From positions 1-64,000 of the forward strand of contig NW_017386007.1 in assembly GCF_000237925.1 (NCBI RefSeq): DNA of 64,000 nt. The letters run 5' to 3'. The translations under genes were made by a program, and so were the position numbers. The notes under the pieces were generated by a model. The model saw only the letters and a list, made by a program, of their open reading frames with translations. It was not told where the DNA came from and did no database searches. Source of the DNA: Schistosoma mansoni. Lineage: Eukaryota > Platyhelminthes > Trematoda > Strigeidida > Schistosomatidae. Of the stretch, positions 48,560-61,800 are shown piece by piece (positions within the stretch are counted from its first letter, which is position 1; every line of letters begins with the position of its first letter).

Positions 48560-50030
48560 GTGACTTGAAATTCAAGATATGGTGTTGGGACACTTGCATC
48601 ATGATAAGATATAAACAGCCTTCGACTTAAATTTCTTGATTGATTTATTGGATGGACCTATACCCCTAATTCAGGATTTGCAGTTTGTTGTAAGTTAGTC
48701 TGGTTGAAAATTTATGTGCTTTTCATTGGCAGATTAACATCAAGAGGTAGTCCTGACAACTGATGGAGTTTCGCACCACAGCGTCAAAATTACTGGATGA
48801 ATTCTTCCATCCGTTATAATTACAAAGAGGTTAGAGACGAGAAATATCAACTAACCTAATTGATGAAGCAATATTAACAATCACACGTTTAGGGACAAAG
48901 CATCTGTTCGAATATCAGAAAGGCTCACTCCAAAAATAGTACCGAAAGTGACATAAATAATGGAATGAAATCAGTGACTTTCATAGATGATAAAAACATT
49001 CATGAACGATAACTGGCTTCTAAATAATGCATTCATTTTCAATAGTTAATGATAATATGAAAAAGCCACAGTGACAGAGCTCAGTCTATTTATTTGTAGT
49101 AACAAAATTTTTTCGAAAAGTCAAAAGTAACGAATCCTTTCTACCCTTCTACACATTTGAACAGACTACTTTCACACGCTGTAAATTACATTCAGTAGGA
49201 AATAACGACGAATTTTGTATATATAGCACTTAATGTGTGTATACAGCCAAATGATCGGAACATTTGTGACACTTTCCAGAACTGTCCAGGTAAAGAAGGG
49301 TCAAGAAGTACATAACTGCTATCCATATACGTTATAAATGGACCAGATATTGCAGACGTTTATAGAATGAGGCTGCAGTACTCCCTATCGACAAATCAAC
49401 CTCGAAGCCACTGCTACTTGTCATAGCAAGCAATTGAAGATACAACTGGTCTCGAAGTTTTACAACTCTAAACCAGTAACACCTTCTATGTTCGAAGCGT
49501 TCCCCAACCAGTTGAAATCAGAAGTCAGACGAGAAGAGGTAGGAAAGATATATTTGATGAGTTATCAATATATCGAGAAGCGTTTACTCTGATCTGGCTA
49601 GCGAACGCAGGAGCTGTTTCCTACGCTGGATGGTAACGTGATCTAGTGCGGATGCATGACCGAAAGCCTTCAGTTAAACAAGTCCACTCAAAACAATGTG
49701 GTCAACATCCAATGTCGAACACTTAGAAAGCTAGTGATTTGGGGAAATTATTTACAGCCACATAATGTTCATGTTAGCGAAAATTGACTTGTAAAGACTG
49801 TGGATAATTGCAAATCAAGAATAGATTGTTTATGAGGGATGTTAGGGGGCTAGACTCTTGGTAGGGGGAATATGGGAAGCAAAGGGATAGTCGAAACTCA
49901 ATCGGTTTGCTATTTAACAGGAACTCTTGATTTGTACTGTGGAACGGGGTTCGAACAATCCGGTAATTCATTACAGTAAGCTTTGTCCGAGATAATAAAC
50001 ATTAGAGATAGAATTCAAACTTGGTTTACT
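48560..50030. other. No gene recognised
   Basis: Unassigned. A mildly GC-richer block at 49360-49980 has short frames on both strands and may be old retroelement sequence, but no family motif could be read. Confidence 0.35.
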
Positions 50031-50124
50031 GTGTATTTATTTACAAACTTGTTGATAATGATTCATCCACATTCAGAAGTTGACAACAAATAATTAATTA
50101 GCACAATAACCACAAATTACATTC

Positions 50125-50235
50125 TTAGAGATCTTCATCAGCAAGGTTAAATGATGGAACATTTCTTTCATTACTCCTGTCACCAAAGATGTGAAAGTTT
50201 AAGGCTTTTTCTTTCCGTGAGGTGCAGAGGTAGTT
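50125..50235 (-). CDS. Possible terminal exon of an unidentified minus-strand gene
   Basis: The acceptor TTTTGTTATAG at 50236 opens a 36-codon frame (NYLCTSRKEKALNFHIFG, DRSNERNVPSFNLADEDL) with TAA at 50127-50125. An AATAAA on the minus strand follows near 50040, suitable as a poly(A) signal. A second frame from the same acceptor would give a short basic end (TTSAPHGKKKP, then stop). Upstream exons were not found and the product is not recognised. Confidence 0.4.
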   Translation of the reverse strand, partial: NYLCTSRKEKALNFHIFGDRSNERNVPSFNLADEDL

Positions 50236-51189
50236 CTATAACAAAATTGAAGAATTGAGTCCTTATGCGAAGCTGAGAATAAAGTATTAAGAACAAACAA
50301 GCCGTCTCGACAAAAATAGAACTATTATGTTTGAGATTTGTTGTTTAACCGCTATTCGTCGTTATTCACTGTGATTTTGTTTTAACCGATTAGATGTTGA
50401 GTAGCCATACAATGACTTAGCCTATCGCAGGTGGCGGCAAGGCTCACGTTTGGTCCAGGCAGTTTCTCTTTCGTGAAATGCGAGTGTGAGTGCCCGTGAG
50501 GAATAAATAGTAACATTCACAAAGCAAATTAAAGTGTTTGGGCCGGGATGTTAATTAAACTGTGATTACTGTATTTGTAGCATTTGTTAAGTACAGCTTA
50601 AAACCTGTCATTTATGAAAAACCAGAGCTGGGACTGCCTGTCCGTCCCATCAGAGTGCTGCATCTACTATGTATCCGTAGTGTTCTTCGTAGCTTGCTAC
50701 TGTCATATGTCCCTATGATGGTCCATGGATGTAGATCTATGGTTTAATCCAGATACTTCACTCAATCAGACATTCAACGATAACTCAATCACCTTACATG
50801 GTTTTCATTTTTGCTATGTGGTTTGATAGCACACAATTCAGTACTGTCTCTTGTCTTTATCGCCAAAGGTTTTCCATAGCACGGATCACGGTTAAGCAAG
50901 CCGACAATGGATTTGTTTTCCCGAACTTGATTTAGTCTACGGTGATGGTGTCATCCTTGTGCGTTGTCCATGTAATGGTCATGATCACATGCTGAAAGTG
51001 TGCAATATCCCAATTGGTTGTAGTGATATCTAGATCCTCCCTGTTTCCGTTAACCTTGGTATTGGTAATAGGCATCGAAAAACGTAGTGTGACTCGGTCC
51101 GAGTTATGACACCAGCACCGTGAGGTAACATCAACAGACAAGTACCAGAGTAGTATAACTGATAACTGTAAAGTAGTAGGAGAGGCGAA

Positions 51190-51460
51190 AACCAAAAAGT
51201 GTTAGGTTTCGTTGTCTAGGGCCTAAGGACATATAAAGAATAGGTCCGCCTTTACCATTTTGAACGATTCCGAGCTATGCTACTCAAACTGTTGATTATG
51301 ATAGTCGCGGGAATCCCGACCAGGTAATCCATACCCACTTATATGACCAAGCCTAAGAAATAATCAGTTAAATCAATGCTTTCCTAGTCGATCCCAGCTT
51401 TCACCCTACTCCTATAACATATATCGCCCTCCAAGTTGGAAGAGCGTATGCAGCGGATGT
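51190..51460 (-). mobile_element. LINE-B 3' fragment, degenerate
   Basis: Ordered blocks shared with 25360-25600: ATAGTCGCGGGAATCCCGAC with CAGGTAATCCATACCCA, then TCCCAGCTTTC.CCCTACTCCTA. Minus orientation. No frame is preserved. Confidence 0.55.
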
Positions 51461-52560
51461 CCAGATAACATTGAGCGTTGACAATAAGCTACATCATCAC
51501 TCCTTGTATTTCTATTGTTTCGAGATAGTATTTCAATTTGGTCGTGCAACAACGTATGCTGATGAACATTTTCACCAGGTCAACATGACGGACTTGCGTC
51601 TTGGAAATCCGTTTGATCGCTTACCACCTGTAGAAGTTTCCCTTTGCTTCACTCTGCGTTCTGAAGTTGGAGTCATAGTACTGAAAGTTTATGAACTATA
51701 CATGCAACATCTGTTTGTACTCGACCTAGATTCATGTCACATCCCTTGTGATGTATAGTCAACGGTAAGTCAACAACGCTTGACATCGTTGGTCCAGAAC
51801 TCGAAGCTTACCATCCGTCTTGTCTTGAGTTAGCTTCACGACTAGGATCTCATGGTATAGTTTGCAATAGCCCATTCCCTTCAAAGTTAATTTCGAATGC
51901 CTTGCTTAATTTCAAATATCCAATCCCTAAGCTTTGATTAAATCCAGTTTCGGGTCACTGAAGAACAGTTTGTCACTAACTATATCGGATTCCTCTAATG
52001 CTGATCGAAAACGCACTAAATTAGTCTATTCTTCCGACGAGTTCACAAAAAGGACAGTTTGACTGTTGTTGATCCTGAATAATTGGAATTTTGGTTATCG
52101 ACAAAATATTGGATTTAGTTATTATGTGATGTTAGGATCTTTCAGGAACAAAGTTAAGGCCAACGGAATAAACATAACATCCAAGGGGTTATTTTTTGTA
52201 CGAAAGACGCATATTTCTAAACTAACTGTTTTATCTGAGATAATTTGTCAGTTACAGTAGTATCTCATCAGCTAGTATAGTTAATTGTTCCATCACGTTT
52301 GCTCTTTGGCAATAGGTTACTATTGTAACATTAATCGGAACAAACCCGTTATAAAACTCTTCCTGTAGCCACCACAAAGTTACCAATAATATTTCAGTCT
52401 TCACCCTTCTCTATTCTGTTTGTGTTATCTAACCAGAATATCGAAACAAAAGTCCTGTTGACTGAACACCGTTCTTTGAGTATGCTTTTTCCTGACACAT
52501 AAATGCATCTACTCGTGTTTACAATTAATCACTAATTTACTGATTGTGTGGTGTCATGAG
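51461..52560. other. Unassigned frames upstream of SBNO
   Basis: A 95-codon frame (51471-51758) and a 64-codon frame (52066-52260, containing NGINITSKGLFFVRKTHIS after a CTTTCAG acceptor-like site) are open on the plus strand. The second could be an exon joined to 52587. No family was recognised for either. Confidence 0.25.
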
Positions 52561-52586
52561 AGTATGTCTCATTTAAATTTTTCCAG

Positions 52587-52789
52587 GTTACAAAGTTCAG
52601 TTTCAAGTTCCTCCTCTCCATTGCGGTCGTCGGTCTCTACTTGATAAACTACGTAAATATCCAGGACTCCAGACAAACTACATGCGTTTGAGTAGTGCTA
52701 GGCAAAGCTTTATTTCAAATATCTTATTGACTGTCAATCATTGCATAGTGTCAATACAAAGTGACATGATAATCACGAGTGTTTTATGA
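52587..52789 (+). CDS. Exon-like segment just upstream of SBNO
   Basis: The acceptor TTTAAATTTTTCCAG is followed by a frame open for 66 codons: YKVQFQVPPLHCGRRSLLD, KLRKYPGLQTNYMRLSSARQ, SFISNILLTVNH, with TGA at 52787-52789. The SBNO acceptor lies only 56 nt downstream. It could be the last exon of an upstream gene in a tight tandem pair. Alternatively it is a 5' UTR exon of SBNO ending at the GTAAAT donor (52653), or it is chance. No homologue is recognised. Confidence 0.35.
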
Positions 52790-52849
52790 ACTCTTTGGTG
52801 TGTTTGCTGTTTCTGGATTAATTGTTGTTTGTTCTTGTTTTTTAGCGAT

Positions 52850-55800
52850 ATGGATCCTGTTTCCATTTTTGAGGATGCACTTAAAGGTCTCGCAACTAAG
52901 GATTTCGACAGCGGAAATGTTAAATCGTGTGACAGTCTACAAGCGTCAGTTAATAGTTCGAATGACTTTCCGAAACCTGAACCTTACATCACGTATCCCG
53001 ACAATACTCCACAGTTATCTTCCATGCAAAATACTCAGAAGGCTTCAGAAGAAGCTTCTAGTGCTTCTCAAAATGACATCATCCTCAGTGCTCTCATAAA
53101 TGCTGGGATTGCTCCATCCTCTTTGAAACCTCAAGAAGTTCACTCTAATACTCCTTCAGTTTCAGTTACTGTGAATCCAAACGTTAAAGTTCTCAATGCC
53201 CAAGGTACCACCATACTGAGGGTTGTTCCATCGGGAAGTGGCAACAATTCACCAATTCAGCAAGCTTATCCTCCTCGAATGGCTAGTCAGTTGTTAAAGA
53301 AGCCTTCTGATAGTGGTCTTACAATGTCTGGAATTACTTACGTTCCAAACATCATACGAAAAAGGCCTCCTTCGCTTGTCGAAACTAGTCAGCCTATTTC
53401 AAAAATTAGACGTGTACTTAATCATGGTCCAGTAGACAGAGACGTTAGCCACCAAATCACATCATTTTCTGGGGCGGGTACTGTCCCAACTAACTCTAGT
53501 AAATGGTATGAGACTCCCAATGTTTCACGACCATCCTTACCTCCTCACTGCGTTCGGGTACCTAGTCATACTCAAATAACTCCCAGACCATACCCATTAA
53601 TAAAAGTAAGTTTCTAATTTTTGTTCAAATATTTATTATTAAACTTAAAGTGGTCTGAGTTCCTGAATTTCACAGCGTCGATTTTTATAACCTGTCTCAC
53701 ACTCTTGTCTAAGTTTTGCGTCGTTGTTCACATCTATTCTTTAATCGTAAATCAATTGCATTAAAATTACTTTCTGTTACTGCTTATCAGCTTCAAAGGT
53801 GCCTAGTAATGCCGAGACTGGTGCATATGCTAAATGTTGACATGGACTTTCAGACATTCTTATGTACAAATTCGACTGCAACTATCCAACGTCTTTTTGA
53901 TTCAATAGTAGCTGAATGCTAATGGCACTTGGTCTTGTAATAACTTATTGATCTAGGCACTCGGAGATATAATTCGTCCAACAGGATTGTACTCTGGATT
54001 CGTTAGAATTGTATGCTTTTAAAGTTTACTAACATTTTGAAGGCTTTGTATACAAATACCGTGCCCCCAAATGCCCTGGTTAGGCCGAGAGTGGGGAGAG
54101 TCTACTCTCTTTCTCGAAATGCTCTCACATGGCCAGCGAATATATAGCCTCTGCCAGGGAAGTCCTACTCACTGCCTTCTCGTGGCGGGGGTGTTGTTTA
54201 CGAAAGTGAGAGGACGAAAAGCGAATGTCCGGCACTTTAACCGGGTTGGTGGACACGGAGGGTCCACCTAGGGGAGTTGGAAAACCCTGATTCCAAACCA
54301 ATGGTGCACATGGGCTCCAGTATCCTGATGGAACGAATGGCGGACGAACCTGTCATTGGTCAACGGCTACCATGGGACTGCATCTCCTCACGATGCTCCA
54401 CTGCCTTGTGGATCAGACCTTTTGGTCAAAGGCTCGGGGTGTGGCCCCCTAAGAAAACCACCTGCTTTGGTTTGGGCACCCGGGCAGTATCACAGCCCAC
54501 ACACACAAATAGTGTGGCGCATATGTACCTGGTGCCCTTTTGTACCAATATATATGTGTTTAAATAAATAAATAAATACAAATACCTCACGCAGAGTAAG
54601 AGCACACAGCCACCTGTCTCCATTGTTGCACCCGAGGAGCAAGGTTACTCAGAGTTGCTCAGTTTCATAACTCGCCTTCAACTTTCCATTGACAATATTC
54701 AGGAAACAACTCTGATGAAAGTGGGTTTTAGTGATGTAGGTCTGTCATTTGAAAAGAAAGCTTCGATCTAGAGTATTCACACTATATTGTCTTACTGTAC
54801 GATGATGCTCAACCTATCCAGATCTCAGTCAGTTTGCAACCAATTTCTGTAGGCATGATATATACTTCACACCAACATATAGTGAGGGCGAAACGCCTTC
54901 GCTAATCTGGACGATCGTGATGTGTTCTATCATTGTTGTCTCCGAATGATTTCTGACATTCATTGGCAACACTGTTATCAACTCTGAAGTTTGGCAACGT
55001 ATGTTCAATCACAGTGAAGACAAATTAATTAATATTGTCAACTTGAAACGGCTTCTATGACCTGGACATGTGTCACATATGTCACTCAAGCGGCTTTCAC
55101 ATCACGCATTATCTTCCCATACTGAGACGGAGTGCGAGATGTGGAGGTGGTCAGTTTATAACGTGGCAGCGTGGTGTGACGGGAAGGAGAGCTATATAGG
55201 ACTCATCTATCGGTCCGATACAATCGTCTGTTAAGAGTTGTAGAGTTGGGACAACTCACTGGCTTGATATTTTTTCAGACGTGACTCAGAATAGGAACTA
55301 GTGAAGATCTTGCAGTAATTTTCTCTTATATTCGTCATAAAAGTTATATTAACTAGCATAACCAAGAGAATTTCTCTATTTATTTTACTCAGAACTTTTC
55401 TGTAACAAACGATTCTTGTTCAATTGTTTTTATTCGATTGCTAATGTTGATTTATACTTCCCTTTTTTCATTGTCTTATTTCGCGGCGATCGATTTCGGT
55501 TCTCATTTGCACTAATATTTGTGTTTTGAAGGAAATGAGAAGTCTTTTCCTACTGTACAAAACGTTTTTTTTCTGCATTATTGAATATGTTTGAGTTAGT
55601 CTTCACATTACTGAGAAAATAAACATACAGGAGTCTTGGTTAAAGCTATTATAATGGCCATTAGGAAGTTTGGCTAGATTAAAAATAATAAGAGTTTAAT
55701 GTATAGATGGATTTGTTCATTGCTATATAAATTTGCTTCTAATATTGATGTGTTGTGTTGTTTACAAACGTGATTTTTTGAAATCATTATAGTATGCTAT

Positions 55801-58800
55801 CGAGAAACGTGATGTCGTTTATGCTCTCTTTTAGCGAGATGAAGACATGGACGAAGATGAAGATTTAGCTCAAGCTGAAACGTATGCTGAATATATTCCG
55901 TCAAAACGTAAGTGAATTAATATTTTCACAATATATATGCACCATACTTAGTGCAGTGCACATTAATTGTGCTCTATTTCTAGTTTCGTGCAATATTAAT
56001 GGTTATGTATGCTACAGGACCAGCATTAGGAGATTTAATGCCTGGTAGTTTTGCATACTACAGCCTTCGGATAGTGTAAACATTTTTTGAAATAACGCAT
56101 ATGATTTGTTCATATTCCTACTTCATAATTTTGGCCTTAAGTAATAAAGCAAACAAATTGTTTAAGCGTCTATATAGTAGTTGTTGACGGGACACCTACT
56201 TTGTGGTAGTTTACATATATTTTCACTAAATAAACTGACCTGAATAAGATAATCGTCAATATGACTACTAACAAATTGTCCGACCCGTTAATAGCCTTAT
56301 AAAATAGTTGGTTACATCTTAGTAACAAAACTTGAAAATCATTTCGACTACCTCAAAACAAAATGTTAAAAGTGACTTTATTTCCTCCTGGAGTTGGGAA
56401 AAATGAGATGAAGGAGCACGACATAGTGTTCGTCTTTCAAACGTTTTCAGAGTTGGGGTCCAATATTAATGGCTTTACTAAGGGAGGTACCAATTGGTAT
56501 GGAGGTCAGAAATGGATTCCGCCGACACACCTAAACCATTAGGTGTTGTTTAGAAGAAATAACAAAGCTTTTTCGATAGCTACAAAGAGATCAGTTTAGC
56601 TAACATTCACTTAAATACCAAACCTAAGGAAATAAGATATGTCTCAAAATCATATGCGACCCACCAATTCAGTATTTTCATGTTTACCCTATTAGCCGTC
56701 ATTCTGCAGTGGCTATTTTCCATAGTCTGATGACCTAAGCCAAAAGGAATTGCTGAAAAGGGTATTATATTAATTATGAAGAATGCACAACTGGAGTCTT
56801 GGTACATAAACCTATATTCTGTCACTGAGTAACATTCGCAATAGTAACAAAATTTTTACTACAGCTTTCACAAGAGTCTAAGTCCGAATGTTATAACTTG
56901 ACAGTGGACCACAAATAAGTAACTTGCTATTCAAACTGGGATTTCAAGTGTTTTGTCTAGTGACACAAGTTTATTTGTTTCCAATTTTTCACTCTAAACT
57001 TGTAACCCTTTTTCTCAACTTATCAGTTTATGTTCTCCACTGTGTTGGTAAAGAATCTTTTTGTACCATCTTTTCAACAATCAAAAAATAACAAGTATTG
57101 TTAAACCTAAGCGTGTTTCGCTTATCTGAATTTCGACAATTTGTAGTCAAGCACACAAGACAGTGAAGCAAATTTAGTAGATGCAGTTTCATGGTAGCCT
57201 GTAACTGACAATAGGTCCATACGCCATTTGTTCCCTCAGGATTCTGATGCCCATGTACACTTTTGTTATGGAGTCAGGGTTTTCCAATTCCCCTGAATAA
57301 ACCCTCCGTGTCCACCAACCCTGTTAAAGCGCCAGATATTCTCCTTTCGCCCTTTCAATTTTGCAAACAACACTCCTGTCACGAGAAGGTAATAATTAGG
57401 ACTTCCCCGACACTGGCTGTATACGTGTAACCACGTGAGGGCATTTCAAGAGAGAGCAGACTCTCCCCACCTTCGACCGTACCAGGGCATTCGGAGGCCG
57501 CTGCGAAAGCAATTTATTTTTGTTTGAAAATGTTCGCTACTGGAATATAATGGGTACAATTAAGTAAGCTATTTGACATCCATTTGTTCTTGTAGTGACT
57601 TTGATCGAGATCCATGGGCAATTTAATCAGTGTCTTCCCATAATTATCAACTTCAACATCCTCAATACATCCAATAAATTGTATTTGAGCCTGTTCTTGT
57701 GAGTAATAGGTTTAGTAATTCCACATATTTAGTGATTTGTAGACTGATCTAGGTAATGCAGAATTTATTCTCATCAAAACTTTGTGATCACGGTTAGATT
57801 CGCTCGACTCTGAGATTCTGACTGGTTCTGCAAGATATTAGCTTCTCGTCTAACCCAGCCGGTTCATATATTTTGGACATACTCAGTTTATATGCAAACA
57901 AATCATTATATATATATATTTATTTAAACACATAAATATTAGTACAAGGAAGCACCAGATAAATATGCACCTCACAAACCTCATTTGATTTGTGTTAGGG
58001 CTGTGACACTGCCCAGGTGCCCAGACTGAAGCAGGGGGTTTTCTTAGGGGACCACACCCAGAGCCTTTGACCTGAAGGTCTAGTCCACAAGGCAGTGGAG
58101 CATCGTGAGGAGATGCAGTCCCATGGTAGCCGGTGATCAACGATTGATTCGTACGCCATTTGTTCCCTTAGGATATTGGAGCCCATGTGCACCATTGGTT
58201 TGGAATGAGGGTTTTTCAACTCCCCTAGGTGGACTCGCCTTGTCCACCAACCCGGTTAAAGCGCCGGACATTCGCTTTTCGTCCTCTCACTTTCGTAAGC
58301 AACACCCGCCACTGTAAGAAGGCAGTGAGTAGGACTTGTGTGGCAGAGGCTATATATTCGCTGGCCTTATGAGAGCATTTGGAGAGGGAGAGCGGACTCT
58401 TCTCACTCTCGGCCGTACCAGGGCATTTGGGGGCATTATATATATACTTAATAGTTACATGATAAGATGATATATAACAGTCCATAAATAGATCTTGGCA
58501 GTTACCCTTCTCTTATTCTTCTTACGGATATAACAATAACTCTACATTTACAACCTGTCAATTTCATATTACCTATTAGTCTTTCCTGTTCTTCATTACT
58601 CTCTCTCGGGCTTTTGAGAAAAGACTGCTTTATTGTGAAAAGTGCTGAAGACAGCAGGGTGTGTGGTGAATCTTTTGGGATCATCATCAATATAATTGTG
58701 GATAGAGATCTAAAGTCCTGCAAACTCCTGGCAAGTGTTATCTTATCAGATACTAACTATCCATTTCATTCGTATCTTTCTCCTTGTATTGTGTACTCCA

Positions 58801-61800
58801 CTTATGTTGTCAGGTATAGGTAGCATGTAACATCAATCAGAGGTGGAATGCCTGACTGCAGAAGATTGGAAAGATCAAATTAAAAAGAATAAGAATGTAT
58901 ACAAAGAGTAACTGTGATGACAACCAAAATGAGGGAACGATGAAGTTTAAATAAACGATGGATAAAAGATGTGCATATAATGTATTCAGTGTATGGTTTT
59001 CATATTTTACCAAGACATTGTAATTTTGTATTAAATAATAAATTGGTCTTCCTCACCTAAGCTGTCGTTCATGACAGTATATCGTCTGGCAGTACGAGAC
59101 GTCAATACATTAGAATCCACGCACTCAATGTTTTTAACTAGAAAAAGCTGTACAGATTCAAATATTCTTAAAAAATACATTTCATTTAATTTCAGGTAGC
59201 TTATCTACTTAACTATCGTGTATATGTGTGCAGTTATCAGTTTCACTTTTTTCCTTTTTTGTACAAGAAACTGGTTGAAATACCTATATCGTACCAAAAA
59301 TATATTGACTAAAGCCATTGATAATAATAACCTTATATGATTTTAAGATATACTGATGTTCTTATTATTTCAGTGAATTATGGACAAAAGCATCCAGATC
59401 CCGTTGTCGAGTCGAGTTCTTTGTCCAGTGTCTCTCCTCCCGATATTCACTATCGTTTGATTCTTCCGGATGAAGTTATTGATCGAGCATATCTTTCAGC
59501 TTTACAACTGGAAGCAGTGGTGTACGCTTGTCAACGTCATGAGTGTATCTTACCGAATGGTCAGCGTGCTGGGTTTTTAATTGGTACGTTATTTGTTCTT
59601 TGCATAGTATTTATCATACATTTTCGTCGCTTAACAAAACTGTAAGCTGTGTTATATATAACTCGACGTGAATTTATGTACTCATTTTGGCCATTGCGAT
59701 TTGAGGAATGGATCTCAAAGTTTTTAAAGGATTGTTTTTTTTTGTGTGTGAAAGACCACTCTAATGCTACTTAACATATGTTGATGCGTTCGACTCTTGG
59801 TCAAGAGATTCTGTGTATCTATCATTGAAAGGCGTACCTAAGAGGTTCATTGACCCTGTTAGTGTTCTAGTCAAGTCAGAGCTTATGGCTAACTGGTATC
59901 GAAATTGATAACTTCAGGTGTAGTTCATCAGGGTTGTCTAATTTCCCCATTTTTATTTGACTTTGTTATAGGCTTTTAGCGATAATAATAATAATTGTCT
60001 GAACTTGCACCGAAGGGTCACTTGGAATGCGCAGATGATATAGTTCTGCTTGATGAAGACCCCGACAAAATACAGTCCTTTGACAACTTTGACCAACAAT
60101 CCAGGCATGTTTGAGATGCGATCCTCTCCCTTTAAATGCAAAGTGTTGTTTCAAGACTAGTCTGCATCAATGCCTGAATTGATGATAAGGAGTGAAGTCG
60201 GTCGTATCGACTTCTCAATTTATCTTGGGGTTCTCATCAGTCCTGATGTTCTGGTGTCTGATGAAACCTCAGCGCGGATTCAAAAAACCCGATTGGAGTT
60301 TGCTAACTTGAGTCACGTGTGGTTTGGGCGAGATGTCTGTCTGTCAACCAAAAGGCGTGTATACTGCAAAGAAGTCTGTTTTGATTCATCTTGTGGTTGT
60401 GAAATATGTTCTACGAAGTTGAAAGACCTACTTAGGCTAAAAGGTTTTAGTCATGTGTTTTCGAAGCATTGCTTAGGTTCCATGGAACTAACGAGTAAGC
60501 AATGCTAAGGTTAGGGATAGGGTACTAAGAAAAATGATAAATCCCTTGATAGTGTTGTAAATATTCCTTGACCAAGGTGGTTAGGTAGCACTCTTTGTAT
60601 GTCTGGTAACCGCTTACTTCGAATTGCGATGCTTGATATTACAGAAGTAGTTTGGAAGAAAGCTAAGAAACCCCAAACCAACTTTTGGAATCAGTCCATC
60701 AAATCACTAACTGTTGATCTGAGCCATGTGGGTGGATGCAGACTACCTAGTTGGTGTCTGTGTTATAACTGCGTTCAACAATTAGAGACAGTGAAGTGAT
60801 TCAAAATCATTTATACTTGCACAGATGCACTCTTTATTTTGCTTTAGATGTTAAGTCCCATTATTCTCCCATACATAATTTTTCTGTTTTTAGGGATCGT
60901 ATTCTTAATATTAAACCTTTTCATTATTATTACTATTACATAATTACAATTTCGTTTACTACTCAAGTTAATTTTCTCTACCTCATTTTGCAATATTGTT
61001 GCGAGAACTTTGATCGGTGCACATTTGTTTATCATAACTAACAGAGTAGTTTAAGGGCTAATATTTGTCTGTCAACTATAATTTTCAGAATAGGTTTTTT
61101 ATTTGTGCAGGCGTGAGTAATCTCTTTGTATACCCTAACTAAGAACCCTTATCCTGTCACGAATTTAGTAGCTTATTCAGTGACCTCAAGTATCTAACTG
61201 CTGTAGCGTGCGATTGTTACATTTTAACGGTACAATCGGTTAACGATTCCATGTTGAAGAGGTTAAGTGGTAGGTCCTTGAAGTAATAACTAGTTATTTA
61301 CCTGCTAATCAATATAACAAGAAAACCAACTAATCTGGCTTTAGTTTAAATCATGGTCAGACTTAGGATCTCTGAATATTCAACGATTTGGAACGGTCAT
61401 TACTCAATGACATTTTATGGGTTGTAAATATTAGAAGCATTACATACAATAGTGACAATAGTGTCATAGTCGTTGTAAGCTTGTTATGGGAGGCAAAACC
61501 AATATTTCCCTAAACACTTTGTAGTTCAGTCAACCTCCAGTAGTTGCAAAATTTTATGAAGTTGCTTCATTTTAGTCGAGAATATATGCACATTTTCATC
61601 CAGGTAAGAAACCATTTTCATTACATGTACATAACTATCTTTTCAGAAATTCTCTCCTTTTCATAGCATTTTCATATATACCATTATTTAACACATTGTT
61701 ACTGTAAGTCTGAAACTCATGATTAAACAATAGTATATCAAGGAGCTACTGTACTGTTTCAATTATTAAGAAAAAGTTGTACTGTTGTTAGTTAGTGAGT

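Noticed and set aside
49740-50000. Possible solo LTR
   Set aside because: No paired copy, clear TG..CA ends or target-site duplication could be shown by eye.
52779-53099. 106-codon frame overlapping the SBNO first coding exon
   Set aside because: It is the wrong frame. The SBNO frame matches the known family downstream and this one has no similarity.
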